Assembly: GCF_037975245.1 (NCBI RefSeq)
Contig: NC_092570.1
Coordinates: 3,566,001-3,630,000 of the forward strand
Length of the DNA stretch: 64,000 nucleotides
Direction: 5' to 3'
Source of the DNA: Apostichopus japonicus
Taxonomy: Eukaryota > Echinodermata > Holothuroidea > Aspidochirotida > Stichopodidae
Below are positions 47,505-64,000 of this stretch, one piece after another (position 1 is the stretch's first letter; the number at the start of each line of letters is the position of its first letter). Both the position numbers and the translations under genes were made by a program. The notes below the pieces were generated by a model, which was not told the origin of the DNA, made no database searches, and was given only the letters and a program-made list of their open reading frames with translations.

Positions 47505-48409
47505 GTAAGTTTATTTTTCTATTTTCCCTATTTTTGTACTTTCATCTCTGTTTTAGGTTTGTGCATTACTACTTTGCTCATATAAGGTGATACCGACTCT
47601 GTATTGTCACTTGGGAAGGAAAAAGTAAGAAGTTAAAACTTAGATAAACCGTTCACACTACATGATGAAACAAGTTCACTATAATCAGAAAACTAAAAAT
47701 TGAAATAAAAGAAAATCAATTTTTTGTTATTTTCTAAGTTATTTGACATGAAGGTCTTCTCATATTTCAGTGAATTTAATGCACAAATTATGATTTTAAT
47801 CAACTACAATTCTGTTTACATTTTAAATGTGTCAGGTCGGACTAGAGTCCCCTCTGTGCCTTGCCCGTGATACGCAATAGACATGACACTGTTCGCTTAT
47901 CACCCATTTGCCAACACATTAAAAAATTGTGTTTTCCTCCACTTGCCGACATGCGAAGCGTATATACTTTTGCTGTTTAACACAACACAGTTACCAGATA
48001 AAAAGAACAACATTTTGAGATACAAAATGGCAAATGTTTGGGATAACGTCCAGAATTTGTTCGCTGCCCTTAATAAGCTGGCCCACTTAGAAAGGATATT
48101 TAAACTTTCACTAAATTTCTTTTAACTTTTTAAACTTCATGCAAAATATTAAAAAGTCCTCTTTTCCCTCTTAATGTTTTTTTTTCTCAAAATGTACACT
48201 CCTTTATGAAACTTTTTTGCCCATTAGCTGTGTTCTCAAACATTGGATAATGTCTGGTGAAAATTTGGGGATCACCATATTTCGACGTGTTATCTTGAAA
48301 TATCTTGAAAATTATCTTGAAAAAGTTTTTTCATTTATTCAGACAGACCATACTAATAATAATTAACGTTCAATATAATTAAAGTCTTGCAACAGTTCTT
48401 CTCTCTTCT

Positions 48410-49288
48410 TTCTTTATTCCCATGTGTTGTTATCCCATTATTTCCATTATTTAAATCCCATATTCCTATGATTTTTATCACATTTTCTCTTGATTTTTGT
48501 CCCATATTCCCATTAGTTTTTATCTCATATTCCTATCATAAATAATACCATCGTGGTTGTTATCCCATATTGTCCCATCTCATGTTTCAATTAGCGTATT
48601 TGTTTATCTCATATTCCAATTTTTGCTATCCGATATTCCCATTATTTGCTTAGCCCATTTATCCTTATTTTTTATCGCATTATCCCCTTTTTAATCCCAT
48701 ATTCCTATTGTTATGTATCCTACATATTATCATTATTTTTAATCCCATATTCCTAATGTTATGTATCCCACATATTACCATTATTTTTCATCCCATATTC
48801 ATATTGTTATGTATCCTACATATTATCATTATTTTTAATCCCATATTCCTAATGTTATGTATCCTACATATTATCATTATTTTTAATCCCATATTCCTAA
48901 TGTTATGTATCCTACATATTATCATTATTTTTCATCCCATATTCATATTGTTATGTATCCTACATATTATCATTATTTTAATCCCATATTCCTAATGTTA
49001 TGTATCCTACATATTATCATTATTTTTAATCCCATATTCCTAATGTTATGTATCCTACATATTATCATTATTTTTAATCCCATATTCCTAATGTTATGTA
49101 TCCTACATATTATCATTATTTTTAATCCCATATTCCTAATGTTATGTATCCTACATATTATCATTATTTTTAATCCCATATTCCTAATGTTATGTATCCT
49201 ACATATTATCATTATTTTTAATCCCATATTCCTAATGTTATGTATCCTACATATTATCATTATTTTTAATCCCATATTCATATCATCC
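48410..49288 (+). repeat. 48-bp minisatellite with degenerate flank
   Basis: From about 48707 to 49288 there are about twelve copies of a 48-base unit beginning ATGTATCCTACATATTATCA and containing TTTTTAATCCCATATTCC. Because 48 is a multiple of three, all frames without a stop stay open, producing spurious ORFs on both strands. Left of it (48410-48706) the phrase TCCCATATTCC recurs at irregular spacing, probably decayed units. Confidence 0.92.
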
Positions 49289-50514
49289 TTCATCTATATA
49301 TCTTTACTTTTTAAATAGCTGAAAAAGTACAAGTATGATAATTAATCCTTAAATGTCATCAATTCAAGATTTGTTTGAAGGAAATTGAGAAACTGTTTAT
49401 ATATAAACAATAAAGTTCTCGCAAATTGTGAAATTAATAATTCTGAGAGAGTAATAGTATACTGTTCACAATTCGCAGAAACATCCTTCAGTATTTGGAA
49501 ATATATGGCAAGTTAGAAATTTGCAAAAGGACAAGTATAGTCAGTGAAAATTATTCTCAGAATTGTTGAGCTAAAAATGCTAGGAATTATACGTTCGTAT
49601 GATAAATATATGAGGCATTTGTTACGCCTCAAAATGTAATAGTTGACGCATAAATATAATCTTTAACCAGATATGTAATACCTTTCGCCGCAAAATGTAT
49701 ACTCTTAACGGAAAATGTAATAACTATTGACGCAAAATGTAAGAATCAAATAAAAATACCAAAAGTTGTTTAACATTTGGCATGACACCATAACGATTCC
49801 ATAGACCTGTTTTGAAGTTGTATTTGTACTAGATCTTGAATTCTATTGTAGAGCTTATTTGGTCTATCGAACTATGAACAATAGAAATACAGTAAACAAG
49901 TTATTGTGTAAAAGAATGGATAACTATTTTTCGATAAATTCTAGGAATGCTTTATTGAAAGTTAGTCGGCTGAATCTGCGAAACAAAGTGGCAGTGGAGT
50001 CTTACACCGACTTCCTCTCTGTTACGCTATTGCTGCCGTAATTGCACTGGCTCTGGACGTCGGTGAACATAACAATAATTAGAGCTATTTAAGTGACAAG
50101 GTTTGCTATGCTTTAAGTTTGTAAGCCATAGCGGGCGTTAGTGCGTAGTGCGAATACTAGTGCCAGCATTACATGAGAATACAACAAGTGCAATTCCCCT
50201 TGACATAGGTACGATTAAACACATCGGGCTTACGGACTCACTGCAAATCTGGCGTTAGTAGGGCTTCACAAATCCAATATTATCTCGCTAATTGAAGATG
50301 AAACGTTCTCATCCTTGTATCTGAAGAAACTTTTACAATTAATTTACAGAATTTCAAAGCACGAAATGTAGGTTTTATCAAATAATCCCTTTTTTTGTAC
50401 ATTTGTATGTTTGCAGGCTGCCGAGAAAACTATGAGCATATAATTATTTTTATTGCAGCAATGTTTAACTTTATACTCTCTTGCTAACACTGCGACATGG
50501 AAACTACCGATCTA

Positions 50515-50690
50515 AGATCTTCGACCCTTTGGCTAAGATCATGTGTAGTATCTGTGCCCTTTCGAGGGGAATGGTGATGCACACCCGACGATGATCACAC
50601 AGTCACAGTCCCGATGCGAGGGGACTGGGGCTGAGAGCGGATCAGTCGTTCGGTTTTCGTGCCCAGGTTCTATCCTGGGCGACTTTTTCT
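50515..50690 (+). repeat. Composite element: U2 snRNA-like head plus tRNA-like T-arm
   Basis: CCTTTGGCTAAGATCATGTG then TAGTATCTGT (about 50526-50555) matches the conserved 5' region of U2 snRNA (stem I end and the GUAGUA branch-site recognition sequence) with about one mismatch; weaker agreement starts at about 50519 (TCTTCGACCC). The rest of U2 (Sm site, stems III-IV) is absent. At 50663-50683 CCCAGG-TTCTATC-CTGGG is a perfect T-arm with the T-loop pattern of a B-box. This looks like a short retroposon with a U2-derived head; it is not a functional U2 gene. Confidence 0.6.
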
Positions 50691-50859
50691 TAAAAGTATC
50701 TTCGGCAATACGCTTGGGATGAAACTGTAAGGGAAATTGTGAAAACTTTCATGTGTTTCCTTCATTACCAATTTATGTTCCATACACTGAGCGTTGTTAA
50801 CACAATATGGCTTACTGAAACAGTTTAGTGAGAGCATTCAAAAGCGTCACAATTTGGCC

Positions 50860-51070
50860 CCCTAGTGCATAGAGTGAGCCATGACTCAACTATTGAGAGG
50901 ATCATTCTGTCTACAAATACACTGCAAGTTTGTACGAAGTACAGACACCCCCGTAGGGGTGTAACAGCTAACTTGTACCCCAAGGGGCCGGCGGGTGAGT
51001 CCCCTCATCTCCCAACCCTGTACGTCTTTGGGAGACACGATGTTTATCAAATACAACCGATCCACTTACT
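50860..51070 (+). repeat. GC-rich structured patch, probable repeat
   Basis: Contains the hairpin CACCCCC-GTA-GGGGTG (50946-50961) and the inverted pair CATCTCCCAA / TTTGGGAGA, unlike the AT-rich surroundings. Relationship to the U2/tRNA-like element 170 bases upstream is unknown. Confidence 0.3.
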
Positions 51071-51198
51071 GTTTGCAATTTCTATATTGTGCAATTCGAA
51101 TGTTTCTAATTTTACCTGTTTTTAATTTTTTTTAAAAGAAGCTCAAAACGCAAACTCGCCTGAATCATACAGTGGAGCTATTTTGTGAAACGATCACA

Positions 51199-51575
51199 TT
51201 AAAGGGTGTGAAAACTCGACCACAAAGAAACGTCTTATGCCGGTAACCTAACCTGGTTTCGAATGAGGTGTATCAGAAGTGTAGACACCACCATCGATCC
51301 CAGATAATTCACACACAGCTTGCTACCGTCTGTAATTAGACACTATAGTGTACAGTAAATAAATACATACAACTACGGCCAATACCCACAACACAATGTA
51401 CATAGCGGCAGCGATGGACATCTCAGGTCTAGAAAAAAGATAACAATTAAGGTATCACGTTTCAATACTGTCTGCATTTTGTAGCGACGAGAAGAAAACT
51501 TCACTTGCAAGCAACGGAAAATTAGCTTTTTCAGAGCTCGGCACGCGGTTTGGGCCGAGTCTTCAATGCCTTTAA
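51199..51575 (+). mobile_element. MITE-like repeat, family M, copy 3 (best ends)
   Basis: The 377-bp copy starts TTAAAGGGTGTGAAAACTCG and ends CGAGTCTTCAATGCCTTTAA. The ends form imperfect inverted repeats (about 18 of 23). TTAA at both outer edges would fit a TTAA-targeting (piggyBac-like) MITE, but the TIR itself is not one I recognise. Confidence 0.8.
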
Positions 51576-52171
51576 ACCTATATAGACAAACTGTGATGCG
51601 TACCACAAATCTTTTAATGAATGATTCGGCTGTTTGACTCTTCACGGTTCTAGTACAGTTTCCTTTTGCTTGTTTTGTGGGTGAGGTGTCGATATTTTTA
51701 AGTGACGATCTTTTAGGCTAATGCTTCATTGTTATTACTGGGTACTCATTTCATTCACGTGTTGTATACTGTATCGTGTTTATTACTGTTTCCTGTATCG
51801 TTAGATATGCCAATACGTTTCCAATTACGTACTTATACGCATTGTAGGGAAATATATTGTGTCATATAGAGAAGCCTTTAGAAGGAAATACATTCAGATT
51901 GTATTCGATACTGTGGAGATAGAAATGGAGCAAAATAGAACAGGTTGATGGTACCAACCAATCAAAACACAGTACTCCAAAGAAATGGATCTGTTATATG
52001 AATTTTTGTAGTAGGCCTATATTCGTGTGTTGTCTTGTCTGTATATATGTGTTTTAATGTCTATCTGTTTATTCGAGGGCAATCTCTCTCAGCAATGATC
52101 TGTAAATCTCATTGACCGAAGACTAGCTGTTGAATGTTTCATATTTTTGTGCACAGCTTTGACGATACAGA

Positions 52172-62126
<9,955 letters not shown>

Positions 62127-62167
62127 GTAATTATTATTGTGATCGTCGTAGTCATGGTCGTTGTTCT

Positions 62168-64000
<1,833 letters not shown>

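Noticed and set aside
48708-49318. 106-137 aa repetitive ORFs on both strands
   Set aside because: They come from the 48-bp minisatellite; no start context, splice sites or domain.
50515-50690. Functional U2 snRNA gene
   Set aside because: Only the 5' part matches; Sm site and 3' stem-loops are absent, and the downstream sequence is tRNA-like.

Overview
This is an AT-rich eukaryotic window with intron-rich animal genes, many repeats and no prokaryotic features. HLTF, DHRS12 and PNPLA6/7-type coding exons with GT-AG introns, frequent hAT-like MITEs, tRNA-derived SINEs and long poly-G/poly-C runs fit a marine invertebrate deuterostome. An echinoderm, perhaps a sea cucumber, is my guess; the species cannot be fixed from the sequence alone. 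All exon models below were built by hand from reading frame, splice sites and phase, with remembered vertebrate orthologues as guide.

Layout: (1) 2-5659 (+), the 3' seven exons of an unrecognised Ser-rich, low-complexity protein with a 14-residue coding tandem repeat, followed by a 3' UTR to about 7185. (2) 7186-11988, intergenic, one SINE. (3) 11989-28467 (-), a complete 21-exon HLTF gene (1109 aa): HIRAN, SNF2 ATPase with an inserted RING, and a Ser/Lys-rich insertion carrying three SUMO-interaction-like motifs. (4) 28468-32691, the divergent intergenic region between HLTF (-) and DHRS12 (+); both genes have a splice acceptor just upstream of the ATG, so 5' non-coding exons probably lie in or near this space. 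(5) 32692-38682 (+), a complete 8-exon DHRS12 short-chain dehydrogenase (323 aa), with a textbook hAT MITE just 3' of its stop. (6) 38683-52171, mostly repeats: a two-exon CYB5R4-like fragment with a frameshift, a 48-bp minisatellite, and a short element that joins a U2 snRNA-like head to a tRNA-like T-arm. (7) 52172-62126 (+), thirteen exons of a divergent PNPLA6/7 (neuropathy target esterase)-like gene covering three cyclic-nucleotide-binding-like domains; the patatin catalytic part must lie beyond the window. (8) 62127-64000, a (TTA)n tract and a three-copy GC-rich repeat.

The genes do not form an evident pathway. HLTF acts in replication-fork remodelling, DHRS12 is an oxidoreductase, and the last is a membrane-lipid hydrolase family member. 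The most striking pattern is structural: in four different genes a splice junction has been duplicated, leaving a relic copy of the exon edge in the neighbouring intron (about 2157-2286, 18880-18931, 36884-36930, and 58829-58856 with 59913-59940). In the last case the duplication looks like the target-site duplication of a truncated LINE that inserted exactly at a splice donor. I did not find a clear undescribed multi-gene system.
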